NCBI GenBank assembly: GCA_010645155.1
Contig: JAAGOF010000088.1
Location: 423,564 to 487,563 of the forward strand
Direction of reading: 5' to 3'
From: Tigriopus japonicus
Lineage: Eukaryota; Arthropoda; Copepoda; Harpacticoida; Harpacticidae
DNA length: 64,000 bases
The notes under the pieces are model-generated. The model was not told the DNA's origin and ran no database searches. It saw only the letters and a program-made list of their open reading frames with translations. This document shows positions 10,301 through 20,391 of the stretch, piece after piece. Position 1 is the first letter of the stretch; the number at the start of each line of letters is the position of its first letter. The position numbers were made by a program, and so were the translations under genes.

Positions 10301-12148
10301 TGGTGCACTTACCTTCCCAATTCAGCTGAGAAGAGCTAAAATACATCAACTCCTATAAACAAACATGTGTTTTGATTCTTACCTGGAACTGAATGACTTG
10401 AAACAAAGACAGGGCTGAAATAAAAAGAAATTGGATAAAAGTGTTGCTTTAAACATCTATGGTGCAAAGAAGGTGTCGGCAATCACGGCCCACAGTAGGC
10501 CTCGAGATTAGTTTTTGTGGGCCTGAGAGGTGTCCATTGTCGTGTGTTCGTGAGCCCTCTGCTTCTTTTCGCATGAAAAATACTGTAGGTCTTAAGATCC
10601 TTTGGTGAGCCCATCTAAAACCAACTCAAATTGCAAGGATCAATGACCTAGTCATTTTTTTAGCAGAAGTCTTCAAATTTAAATCAACATTTTCATTGAT
10701 GGCGAATTAGCTTCATAATTATAATAAAACAATGATGCACGGTCAAAAGTTCGGATGTGAGTGATCATAACACTCATTTATCCCAACAATAACCAAAATC
10801 AAAATTTTCATCAAAAATATTTTTTTAAAGCTGACGAACTACAAACTAAAACAATGACGAACTACCACGAGTCACCATCGCAAAACATGTTACGACCAGA
10901 CCAAAGGGATGCTCAACCACTCTTTGACTTCAATCCTTTTTTATATCTCAAAAAATTAATTGATAACAAAGTAAAATTGGTACCCTCCAATTCTCAAAAC
11001 AAAATAACCTTCACGTGACTACTAAACCTATCTTTCTGATATTCGTTTTCTGTTTTATCTTGCTTTTTCCTACTTCTTTATTTGCAGAACGGAAACAAAA
11101 AATCAGAAGGGCTTAATTAGGAACCACTGTACTTCAGGACGGGTTTCAAAAATACACTTTGGAGCCACCTTGGGGCTAATCATTGTGCTTAAATGTCAGG
11201 TTTTTGCAGCAAATAAATGGTTCCGTTGAATTGTCATTGTATTGATTAGACCCAAGGTTTATTTTGAAAGTAATCCTAACTTGAGCCATCCTTGGATTAA
11301 TTGAGGGGTTGGTACCAGCATTTGGGTCAAGCCTGCCAAATGGGAGTCAGACAAGGATGACTCAAGCCAGAATTGCTTCTAAAATACACCTTGGGCCAAA
11401 TCAGTACAACACAAATTCAATGTGATCATGGATTTTTTTTACAAAAACCTTACACTTTGGTAAGGTGATCGGACACACAAGATGTAGATTTGAAATCCGT
11501 TCTAAAATACAATGAATGGTCCCTGGCTTAGGATAATTAGAGGCCATCAAAAAAGGTGGTAGGCTCGATTTTTTTAAATTGCTGAAAATATCCAAAAAGT
11601 CAGAAATAACTGCATTTTGATTACAATTTTTGGCAAAAAAAACTTGGCAAAAAAGCTCAAAATAGTTATGGACTTAAAAGGTACAAAAGTCAAACAAAAA
11701 CCAAATGCAGCTGACAAAATTCTGTACTCACAAAATACCCCCAAATTTCTTATTGCCGATAATATAAGCAAGGTAAATGTTTTTTTTATTCACCAACAGT
11801 TATTCATCAGGAGCTTTCATCCTCAAAGAGCTTCCATTTCCGTATCAAACTTAATTCTTTCTAATGCGTGTTCACTTTCGCTTACTTACAGCTATTACTG
11901 GAACCGAATTTTGGGTAAAAGCGCTTTGGCTCCTTCACTCCTTTTAAAGAATGAATACAGTTTTCAAATCCGAACTTTTGCCCTATGAAACGATCCTATT
12001 CATAAAAGTCAATAGGTTAATTTGTACCTTTTCCTTCCCGCGAGTTGGACGACGAATTGGAAACTTTGACTGCCTCTGTTGAAATCGTGGTCCAGATTCC
12101 AAGGAAAAGAGTAAAGGTCACAAAGTACTTGCACACTTTTTCAACCAT
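1335..12148 (-). CDS. Secreted CUB-like protein, gene A (nine exons found, 3' end missing)
   Basis: Exons, all joining in frame at GT-AG sites: 12148-12028, 10414-10383, 10135-10087, 9999-9979, 3493-3443, 3381-3242, 3172-3100, 1605-1507 and 1436 to about 1335. The product starts with a signal peptide (MVEKVCKYF..., about 26 residues). A Cys-rich segment follows (NGTCYT, GACASGFGVCC), then a CUB-like stretch with SCGGMSSENCTYL, ICRLRFDLD, PPVICGFNSGQHM and TRNFDIK. This order matches gene B, which starts 637 bp away on the other strand. About 229 residues are recovered against 407 in gene B. The last exon has no GT donor; a GC donor (A|gcaag) at 1334-1333 is possible, otherwise a stop lies about 20 codons on. 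No later exon was found before the retroelement at 1-520, so the gene is either truncated or continues outside. Intron 4 (9978-3494, about 6.5 kb) is packed with transposons. Function: extracellular, probably a binding protein; no catalytic motif was seen. Confidence 0.8.
1784..2228 (-). pseudogene. LINE 3' fragment: C-terminal end of reverse transcriptase ORF2 plus 3' UTR
   Basis: The minus ORF ending at 2043 has the standard end of a non-LTR retrotransposon ORF2: RKASFCIRGANLWNVIPAGV followed by NSPTLNHFKRAL. It is a 5'-truncated insertion in an intron of gene A. The downstream stretch to about 1784 ends in ACAATAAACACAAACACAATA-like sequence and is probably the LINE 3' UTR. It differs in sequence from the LINE family at 30-34 kb. 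Confidence 0.65.
3524..3820. repeat. Short inverted-repeat element, about 300 bp
   Basis: gttacaactacagttctata (near 3525) and gaactgtagttacaac (3805-3820) are inverted copies; the match extends inwards through cacagaaatgtca on both sides. It sits in intron 4 of gene A and has no coding content. Confidence 0.5.
3981..4342. mobile_element. MITE with TIR taggcctcggaaaaaaaagt, family G full copy
   Basis: It begins taggcctcggaaaaaaaagt and ends with the reverse complement acttttttttccgaggccta. The interior is full of gccaaaaaaagtgaaa-type A-rich repeats. The terminal TA on both sides suggests a TA target. The right 215 bp recur at 5128-5337. Confidence 0.65.
4390..5097. mobile_element. Non-autonomous hAT element with perfect 8-bp target duplication
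   Basis: Both ends carry tagtgatg/catcacta, and the direct repeat gtttccgc flanks the element (4382-4389 and 5098-5105). An 8-bp duplication with a TAGTGATG-like terminus is the hallmark of hAT superfamily insertions. A gggcaag/cttgccc pair also recurs near both ends. The 708-bp interior has no long ORF, so it would need a transposase supplied in trans. Confidence 0.85.
5128..5337. repeat. Partial copy of the family G MITE
   Basis: A direct, nearly identical copy of 4127-4342, from tcctcatatcaggccttcat to ttccgaggccta; the left end is missing. With the full copy at 3981-4342 it brackets the hAT insertion at 4390-5097. Confidence 0.75.
5338..7610. other. AT-rich intron sequence of gene A without a recognised gene
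   Basis: Short ORFs on both strands show no conserved motif and no plausible splice chain. Homopolymer-rich, about two-thirds A+T by eye. A possible short inverted repeat (gtaatgattttgattgaataa near 6176 and ttattacaatcaaaatcag near 6373) may mark a small decayed element. Confidence 0.5.
7611..8170. mobile_element. MITE family F, copy 1, long terminal inverted repeats
   Basis: It begins gactaga­ggtagactgggcc and ends ggcccagtctacctctagtc. The inverted match continues inwards for roughly 200 bp (agcagatgttattttacatg against the mirrored catgtaaaatatcatctcct, and gacaaggtatgttgggcgac against the mirrored copy). A diverged second copy lies at 39110-39615. No ORF. Confidence 0.8.
8226..8407. repeat. 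182-bp near-perfect GC-rich palindrome
   Basis: Left arm aataccccgagtttgagaac... and right arm ...gttctcaaactcggggtatt are reverse complements for about 90 bp each, with only a few mismatches in the inner part and a loop near ggctaaagcc. It is much more GC-rich than its surroundings. It abuts the left TIR of the element at 8408-9805. It would form a very stable hairpin in RNA or DNA. Confidence 0.85.
8408..9805. mobile_element. 1.4-kb DNA-transposon-like element with 26-bp TIRs
   Basis: gacaatatcgttcgtttggc plus tcactc at 8408-8433 is repeated in inverse at 9780-9805 without mismatch. Just outside, ggtatt on the left and gatacc on the right extend the symmetry imperfectly. The only sizeable reading frame inside is the repeat-rich minus ORF at 9436-9735; no transposase motif was seen. 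No clear target duplication was found. Confidence 0.65.
9436..9735 (-). CDS. Possible ORF with an internal tandem repeat inside the 8408-9805 element
   Basis: A 99-codon ATG ORF, strongly basic. Its middle has about four diverged copies of a 10-11-residue unit (KDNRAVMKAKK, EQPRALLKVGK, SYRAIMKVGK, RRRAV), matching a DNA repeat of about 33 bp on the plus strand (ccttcattattgcccg, ccttcaagagtgcccg and so on). A Ser/Asp patch SNSDSEES follows. I recognise no family. It may be a minisatellite that happens to be open, so whether it is expressed is uncertain. Confidence 0.25.
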   Translation of the reverse strand: MISAFAQRCSLLCELEIEIEREKSRSKAVDSHNTGGIEGQEKDNRAVMKAKKEQPRALLKVGKSYRAIMKVGKRRRAVSNSDSEESKTRMTTFTNRFMS

Positions 12149-12785
12149 GGTTGATCCTGAATCTGAAGAAAAGGCAAGTCCTGAGTGGTCTCTTTAGATC
12201 AAAGAAGAATTCAAGATGTTTACCCAAAGCAGTTTAGAAATAGAATGATACTCTTCCAAATTCATAACTATAACAAAAACTGCAATCTGGCCCAGCCAGA
12301 ATTTCGGTTATTGCAACTGAGCCCTCGAAACAGTTCGGCAAAATATGCCTCAGCCAAAACCAAGCGTAGGTCATATTTTATGGTTTCATGGTAATCTTGA
12401 TCTCTTGTGTAGAGCATTCCTTATATATATTTTTTGTGACGAAATTGATAGGGATCTCCATACTTTTAGACCTAGAGCCTCTTCTTTGTTATGGTTCAAA
12501 ACAAGATCTAACGAAAAACATTTTTCGTAGTGTTTTGAGTCCATAATATATGACCTAGAACGAGACAAGGTGCATTGTGTCTGATGCACTTTTCGTCGGT
12601 CAAATAAGTACTCTACAACAGACAATTGATCGAACTACCATGGATGCCAGCGTCTTTCTTGGGCTTTTTCTGTGAGGATTCAAATGGGCTATTCAGCCCC
12701 GCTCGACCTGATTTAACAAAGAAAAAAGTTGAATTGAAGGCCCGAATCTGCCATTACCATTTGATCTTTTGAATCGAATACAACC
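12149..12785. promoter_or_regulatory. Shared divergent intergenic region of the two CUB-like genes
   Basis: The ATG codons of gene A (12148, minus) and gene B (12786, plus) face away from each other across 637 bp with no other gene between. Both promoters and 5' UTRs must lie here, unless there are upstream non-coding exons. No clear TATA box or CRE was identified. The arrangement suggests origin by inverted tandem duplication and possible co-regulation (inference). Confidence 0.5.
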
Positions 12786-15700
12786 ATGCTCTTGACAAAA
12801 TACTCCCTCACTTTTATATGTAGCCTCCTCTTTAATCTCAAACAAATGGGATGTGTTAGCTTGAATCAAAATTCTTCACTGCATGGTCTTCAAAGACAGA
12901 AGAGTAAGTTTTGAACTATGTAAGTAGGTAGCTAAACTGACTGACCTTCCCTTAACGTTACAGGACTTTTCAGTCTCTTCAACATCGTGCGATTCGCGGT
13001 AAACCCAAGAACTAAACTCTAGACATGTAACACGGACCTGATATCTGTATTATTTACTAGAATGACCCTTGCACTGCTACTTCTAACATGGATTTGGCCG
13101 GAACTTGCTTCAGTGCTCAAGAATGCGCTGCTCAAGGAGGAGCTGCCGATGGAAATTGCGCTGCAGGTGAGATTATTACTTAATTAATTTGAAGAAAAGA
13201 GGTCTTGTATCCTTTCAAAACTCTATTTTTTAGGTTTTGGCGTTTGCTGTGTCTTCACAATAACTGGATGCGGTGGAATGGTGAACAGAGTAAGCGAGCA
13301 AAATCGCCCGATCTTTTTGTGTTTTTTATATGTTTTTTTTCTTTTGAATTTAGAATTGCACCTTTGTAAGGGTAAGTTCACAAAAGGAAATGTGATTTTT
13401 CCAAAAAAAATGACAAATTATGCTTTTTAGAACGCCGGATTCCCCGGTGCGGATACAAATAACGCCAGAACTTGTTCTGTCATGCTCAATCGATTTGCTA
13501 GTGGTAAGTTACATTTGTTATTGGCAAAATTTTATGACATTACTTGGTATTTTTTCTTTAAATTTTTAGACATTTGCCAAATCAGGTAAGATAAAAAATG
13601 ATTGATCACACCTTTCAGGGGTTTGAAGATAAAGGTCTTTTTTAGATTGGACTTTCAGCCAACTACAACGCTTCCCTTAGGAGCAGTAGCGGGTAATTAT
13701 TTTCCAACTATAAGATTGTTCGTGTATATGATTTAGCCGTTTGTAATCCTAGTTTTGTTAGGTTTACAAAAGTTTCTCACACTTTATGTTATCTTGAAAT
13801 GATTTTTGTTCTCTGCGTGTCGAATCATTTCAGTTATACCAACATAGAGCGTACCGTTTATTAAGATTTAGGCAGATTCGCACTGAACAATAATTGAATT
13901 CAATACGAAGCGACCGGATCAAAAACATCACTTTCATTGCAATTCATTGTCTCATACACGTATATTTTCAACCCATTGTGAGCTCTAATCTCCTGAATGC
14001 TGACTTAAGAGGCCCTTAAATTCAGAATATACTTTTTCGTCCATACAAAAAGCAGACATGCCAATCGATCATTCAAAATGATTGCACCCGTTTGGACGAA
14101 ATTTTTCCGTGGCATTGTTCTCATTGTTTATTTTACTCCATTGTCTAAAACAAGTAGAACTGTGTTTTGATTATCATTGGTTGAATATTTTCACTATTAA
14201 CTTGACATCCATTTAGGTTCTTGTGGTGGCACTGGAGACAGTTTGTCGGTAATCAGTCCTCATTCGTCTTCGCGGAACGCGTTTCCACCGGCAATTTGCG
14301 GCGCTCTCACCGGTCAACATTGTAAGAGACACAAAACGGGGGAAGAGTCTTTTCTTGGACCATCGTACTCACTCTCGGTTGAAGGGAACAATCAATCTAT
14401 GTTCGCCATGTTTTTCAGTGTACTTCGAGAGTGGACGGATGGGCAGTACAGCGGGCCAAATCGACATTCTTCAAGGCTCAGGAGCCGCTGAACGGCGTTA
14501 TAATATCAAAGTGTCTTACATTCCATGCAACAGCCGAGTTCGGTAAGGAACAAGAGGATTTGGTAAGAGTCTGATGGACTGAAAATCATGGCTTATTTCT
14601 CTGTATAGTGCTCCAAGTGGATGTACTCAATTCTTCACGGAAGACACGGGAACCATTTCCTCGTACAATTTCCAGGGCGGGCAACTTTTGGGCGATCAAG
14701 CTTACAGCAACTGCATTCGACAGAACGATGGTAAATAGAGGTTTTTGATAGTCTATTTTTCCTGCCTGTTAACTTTTTCCATCTTTCCAGGATTTTGCGC
14801 TGTCCAATATGCTGAATCTCAGATCACTTCTCCTGATCCCTTCGACTTGGATCGGGGGCTGATACCAGTTGTGACGGTAAGAGCTTCTTTAATATTATTT
14901 TGGATGTAATTCAAAGGAGATTATCGGGAAATTTGAATCGCGTTTCTTTTTGTCCTTCATTTTGGTGAGGAAATTATTCAAATATTTCATTGCAACTCGA
15001 AACTTGTACCCGAAGTTCAAAGATGAACTTAGTGTCTGTGGAAATAACTTGAATTTTGATCTGTTTTTTTTTACAATTTTATCAAAATTTGCCATGCCCG
15101 TTACATGGCTTCTTTGTGATTCGGAGACAATAAAAGTGTACCTTATCTGGTTTTCCATAGAAGTAACTAATTTCTCGCACTATGCGTTCAGTTTCAATAG
15201 AACAAAGGGTCAAAAAAGGTAATAAAGATGTAAACCTATTTTTGTAGGATCACCACTAAAGAAAGCGGGGAAGTTCAAAAAAGAACTTTTCCCCTTTTTT
15301 TCTCCCTCATAGTTCGACATGGCATTTTACTCATTGACTGATGTATGAGTTGAAAAATAAAACTTCGATGGCCAAAATTAGTTATAGCTTTTCCGACTTA
15401 TCCAAAGTAAACTCGTTACGATCCAGTGTCAGTCCCCTATCTTCACGTATTGTGCAATTTGTTTCAGGACAATTGTATGACTCGAAATCACGTCACAATT
15501 CCCAGCAGTGTCATTGATGTCATTCGAACAGGTGTGCCCCAAATACCCGGACAAGGTGGAAACGCCCCAACACCCGCTGCGTCTCAACAAGACATTGGTA
15601 TAAATCTGTTTTTATCCATCATTATTGATACGACTTTGCATTCATGTATGTAGTGGTGGACTGAAAGAGCTCATAACCGAAAGTTTCGGCCGAAAGAGGT

Positions 15701-17230
15701 TTAACCGAAACCGAAACTAAAATCCGAAAGCAGTTGACTACAAGATTGTAAAATGCAAAATCCATCTTTAACAATTGAATTGCTCATGTGTTCGATGTTG
15801 GGTAGTCGCAAATTTTGAAAAATCGGAAAACTTAAATTTCAGAGGCTTTTGGACAAAAAATGCTTCGATTTTGTTGTCAAACTCAATATTTTATAGTTTA
15901 TGTCTGCTTTCGGTTTTGATAGGCAATACCGAAACCGAAATTTCGGCCGAAAGCGCTTTGGGTCCATCACTGCATGAAGGGTAATTTTTGTATCGGTATC
16001 ATGTTTCGTAAACTTTTATCAACAAAAAATCCAACGCCGAACCCGAAAAGCTGAGTAAAAAAGTTTGTTTCATTTTGCACTTCATTGCTTTTACTCATCC
16101 ATTAGTCACATCTGATTGCCTTTGGATTAGCTTTTTTCTGTTTTGTGCTCTAACACAAATAAATTATGGTCCACAAAAAAGTTTGAAAGTTGGATTAGTA
16201 AAAGGAAGGTGAGTTAAGAGTTCTTATGTCTTTTCAGTTACGATAGCTCCCTCTATGAGGTGTGACACTGTATTTGGAAGTGCACCAAGAAGCACCATTC
16301 CGGGGACACTAACATGTAAGTTCTTTTTCGCAATATCTTTGCTTGAATTGAAATTTTCAGACCACGCTACTTCTGATTGGTCCTTAAGTTCAGTTTAAAC
16401 ATTAGAGAATGGTGAAAAAAGTACTTTTCGATTAATGAACCGAGATAAATATCAGCGGAAACCTTGCGTTGTCAGACTCATGGTTGCGTTGATTTCCAAC
16501 ATGGTTGCCAGGACATAATCTTTGATGCCACTTTTTCGCCAAATGTCAACTATGTTTCTTCAACGGCATTATTTTTTCGAAAAGGATCAATCTTTTGACA
16601 TTTATGCTAAATGATGCCACTCAAAAGGAGATAATCGTCAAGGAAAAGAACTCAAGATTTTGCTTAAAACTAGCATCGTAAATCTAGTCCTGGCAACCAT
16701 GCTAGAAATCAACGTAAGATGGGTCTGGCGACGCAAGGTCTTTGCTGATGTTTTCTTCGGTTCATTGTGATGTAAGAACTTGTACAAGGATATGCAAACA
16801 CTTCGAGTGACAATGTTTTTGTAAAAGTATTTGAGTGCCAACTCCCACCTGAAAGCAAATTTAGCTTACCAAAGTAGTCCAGGAACCCCTGACAGGGGTT
16901 CATTTATACTATTATATAGGTTGTCCCTGAGTAGTCTTACTCGCAAAACTTACTCGCATTACACTATGTTCTAAAATGAGCCACGAAACACTCTTTGTTC
17001 CTATAACCCTCTGTCAATCTACTTGCATAAAGGGTTTTGTAGAACATTGATTTTGGGATCTTTTTCAAGAGCGGCTCTCTAATATTTCTAAATCTGATAC
17101 AATCTTTCTGTCTCTTTCAGCTTTGGAAAATGTTCCCTTTGTCGTGAATTTGCGAACCCTACCAAGTGCAGGTGGCGGAGTGGCCACTTTCTCCGGATTT
17201 AGCTTGGATTACGCTCAAGTACCTTGTTAA
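12786..17230 (+). CDS. Secreted CUB-like protein, gene B (complete, 15 coding exons, 407 aa)
   Basis: Exons: 12786-12903, 12964-12998, 13061-13166, 13234-13289, 13354-13371, 13431-13503, 13570-13585, 13646-13692, 14217-14321, 14419-14542, 14609-14730, 14791-14876, 15468-15597, 16238-16315 and 17121-17230. All junctions are GT-AG, all phases agree, and the total is 408 codons with TAA. The product has an N-terminal hydrophobic signal (MLLTKYSLTFICSLLF), then LFSLFNIVRF and a Cys-rich segment (AGTCFSAQECAAQGG, GFGVCCVF). Two CUB-like modules follow: the first with GCGGMVNRNCTF and ICQIRLDF, the second with SGCTQFF, SYNFQGG and NCIRQNDGFCAVQY. It ends FSLDYAQVPC. This is the layout of the arthropod two-CUB-like secreted family; the molecular role is unknown and probably extracellular ligand binding. 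Two micro-exons (18 and 16 nt) occur. AATAAA lies 67 bp after the stop. Confidence 0.9.
15651..15972. mobile_element. hAT-like MITE in intron 13 of gene B
   Basis: tagtggtggactg at the left and gtccatcactg at the right form imperfect TIRs. The flanks catgtatg and catgaagg agree at 6 of 8 positions, a decayed 8-bp duplication. The interior carries ccgaaaccgaaa/tttcggccgaaagc motifs shared with 42233-42490 and with a stretch near 11910. No ORF. Confidence 0.6.
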
Positions 17231-17296
17231 AAATTGTTAACCTTCAGCACTATCATCTTACAATTTGTTAAATTATTTCCTGTAATGTCAACCGCT

Positions 17297-17302
17297 AATA
17301 AA
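17297..17302 (+). promoter_or_regulatory. Poly(A) signal AATAAA of gene B
   Basis: Canonical hexamer 67 bp after the TAA of gene B, a normal distance for a short 3' UTR. Confidence 0.6.
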
Positions 17303-17451
17303 ACTTACTTTCCGCTCAAAATCAGGTTTCTTCGATGGTTTCACCTTCATTTCACAAATGCTAAACGAGTTCATTCGAGACTTCAGATTAGTCCAAGTGT
17401 GTTCTTGCCACTTTAGGCAACTGTATTGGCAAAAGGTTATGGGGATGTACA

Positions 17452-18028
17452 AAAGTTGCTTCAAGTGAGCGTTTTAAATCGTTACTCAGCCCATTTTGGC
17501 GAATCCAAGTGTTTTCACTCTAAGCGTCCAATCAATGATTCTAGGTCATTGGAAGCGATTTTTATTTTACGTCTTGATATCTCTGCATGTAGAAAAAGCT
17601 TTTTTTTTAAGTTTTTAAAAGTTTATTTGCCAGAATATGTACATTTAAAATCACATATTACCAGATGGAAACATTAAAAACTATTTTATTTCTCTCTATG
17701 GGTATCATTCTAAAATATTGATTTGGTTCGTTGGAATCCACTGAACAAATCAGCATCTTTAAATTATTGTTTGGATCAATGTTAAGTCATATTTTTGCTA
17801 AAACTCAATTGCTTTTAAATCAATCACCCTAAAAATAAGTTTTGCGTATTATTGAATCAAGTCCAGCCAAGATATCTGTACGTTAAATAAAAATCGTTTT
17901 AGAGACCTAGATTCATTGAATGGACGCTTAAATAAGAAAGACTTAAATTAGCCAAAATGGGCTGAGCAACTTAACTCAGCCAACAGCCCTGTTTTGCCGA
18001 TTTAAAACGCTCACTTGAAGCAACCTTT
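17452..18028. mobile_element. MITE family A, copy 1
   Basis: Left end aaagttgcttcaagtgagcg and right end cgctcacttgaagcaacctt are inverted. The symmetry continues inwards through ttttaaatc, actcagccca and tgattctaggtca, over about 150 bp per side. Same family as 35698-36378 and 43781-44255. No coding sequence. Confidence 0.8.
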
Positions 18029-18699
18029 AGTTATCTCCAATATGTGTGTTAGAGAATTCGGCCAACAAAATTTTGACTAGGTATATGAGTTTTCGACAAA
18101 ATGGTCCTTGGTCAAAGGATATTTGATGAAGTAAATCTTCCTTCAAATCGGGCTTGGTGAGGAAAGTTTCGACGAAATGAGTGACCTCTTTCAAGAAGGA
18201 TCATTTTGGTCAAATATTTTTTTCAATAGTCTATTTCATATGCAGTAATAATTTAAAAAGCAAGAAGCAATAAAGCAAAAAAAAACGAACTTATAGCAAC
18301 TTGCTTTTTAGACATGTGTTGTGGCAAAATTGAACAATTATCTTGCCGAGTTATCTTCTTCTCTAACTTCGTTATGCGTGTTTGTCCGGCGGCAACTTTT
18401 ATAGACAATGAAAAAACCAATGAGAATAGAGCAAAAAAAGTGAGACGATTTTCCTCAAGGTGTAATGAATGGTTAGAGCACGCAAGACGAATGGGGTCTC
18501 ATTATTGCAAAACTGTAGAGCAATCAGGCATGAACAATTCTTGGGCCTCTCATTATATGACTCGGCTGTTTTTGACACGACACCATAGAACTCTTCGATA
18601 CACAATTTCCAAAAAAAACTTGCCTGTTTGTCTATGTAAGAGAGAATCTTAAGGTAAAACGTCGGTAAGGAAATAGCATTTGATCATGTGGGTACATCA
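18029..18699. other. Intergenic DNA without a recognised gene
   Basis: A 112-codon plus ORF at 18314-18652 (starting MCCGKIEQLSCRV) resembles no family and has no homologous partner in the window; it is probably chance. Confidence 0.4.
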
Positions 18700-20391
18700 G
18701 GGATGGCCTATTTTGGCTTTTGGAGAATTTCTGTCATTTTCTGCGACTAAGTGGCAAAAACTGGCAAAAAAGAGCAGAAAGTGGTAGAAAAGGGCCGCTA
18801 ATGAACAAAAATACGCATGGAGTGATAAATTTCAAGTTCAAATCTGAATTTGTGAAATGAAATTAAGATAATCAAACTTAATATAAGCATAAACAAATCC
18901 TTACGAGTAACAAAAATGACTCTGAAAAAAAGTGAGAAAAAAGTTAATTCTAAAAATATAGTTTGTTAAATTTCAATTAAAATAAATCTGTAACGTTGTA
19001 TTTGAATATAACATATGCACACATGAAATCACTACTTATTTTAGATCTTAAGAAATTAAGCTGTTTTATGTCTTTTCAGAAGATACTTATTTCCGATTTA
19101 AAATACCTCATTCTCTTAATATGCAATATAAATATAACAATTTAGATTGCTATATCTCCAATTGAAATGATGCCAAAAATTGAAGAGAATCTATGAATAG
19201 CTCTTAAAATATGTTTTTATCATATTTCAATTGAAAAAACATTTTGTTTAAATAATTAAGGAAATTTATATTTTGAAACTTTTTACAGTTTCAAAATTAA
19301 GTAGTGGATTTAAATACGAAGGTTAATGCTCAATTTTTGGAAAAATAAATTGTATGTATGGTGCAATTTTTGAGACATAAATATTTGATATTGTTAAAAT
19401 GAGGTATAACAATACTTATTAGAAGATTATCATTATATTTTTAAATGATTGATGTTATCTTATTATAAATTCCCAAACATTAATACACCTTGTTTTCCTA
19501 AATGATAAAGTCGGTAACATATTCTTGGAAAATATTTGATACAAATGTATGTAAAGCCCCAATGTCGTATTTAAAAAAAAACACAAAGATGACTTTTATG
19601 GGATTAGGTTTCTTTTTTTGTTAAATTGGTTTTTATGTTATTGTATTTTTTAATAATTCAATATATCTTAAACAAGCATCTGTAATCACTCCATTTGCTA
19701 AAACGTTAACTCATGAATTAAATTTTAATTATTTTGCAATTTTAAAAGCAAAGAAAAATGTTGTTTTCTTTTTTTCAAATTTGAGGAAACAAGCTTGGCT
19801 TTAAAAACATCAACAATTTTGTTGCAAATGTTCTATATGGCAATTGGGTTTGAAAAAAAATGTAAAAGGTAAGCCTTGGTATCTTTTTAATTTTTTTTTT
19901 TTTAATTTTTGGTATTTTATCCGTGTAAAAAGCATTTGGTATTAACCACATTGCAACATTTTAAAACCTCTAATTCTTAACTATTGTGTTCAAACACTGA
20001 ATGAGCATAACAAAATCAAATCCTATTCAAGTGGTAACTTCAGGTACGTCTTTAAGACGAAGCAAATGTGCTTGATTTGGGCACCCTGACTTAGTGGGAA
20101 ATTTAAATACGAATCCAGAAGATCGATTTTGTGAACGTGTATCTCCCTTTTTCGATGCAATGAGCTTTTGAAGAGATGCAAAGGCAATATTTACTCACTA
20201 AAGTACCTAATTTGATCCTAAACGGTACTAAATGAGTTGATTAAAAGGAGGATGTTGAATTATTAATTTCTGCCATTTTCTGCCACTTTCTCCCAGTTTC
20301 AGCTACTTTTTTCGCATGAACAAAAGCCATTTCCTGCCACCATTTTCTGTTAGGTGGCAGAAATTGGCTTTATTCATATGCCATCACTATT
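18700..20391. mobile_element. Old AT-rich hAT-like element, about 1.7 kb
   Basis: The left end cagggatggcctattttggc and the reverse complement of the right end (agtgatggcatatgaataaa) are imperfect inverted repeats; both are followed by matching agaatttctg/caatttctgcc and aagtggca/ggtggca motifs. The interior is extremely A+T rich with no ORF. No target duplication survives, so the class is tentative. Confidence 0.45.

Noticed and set aside
10312..10335. Possible extra exon of gene A (ctcttctcagctgaattggg) bordered by ag and gt
   Set aside because: Including it breaks the phase; joining 10383 directly to 10135 gives VIQFQ|NGPC, which matches the family.
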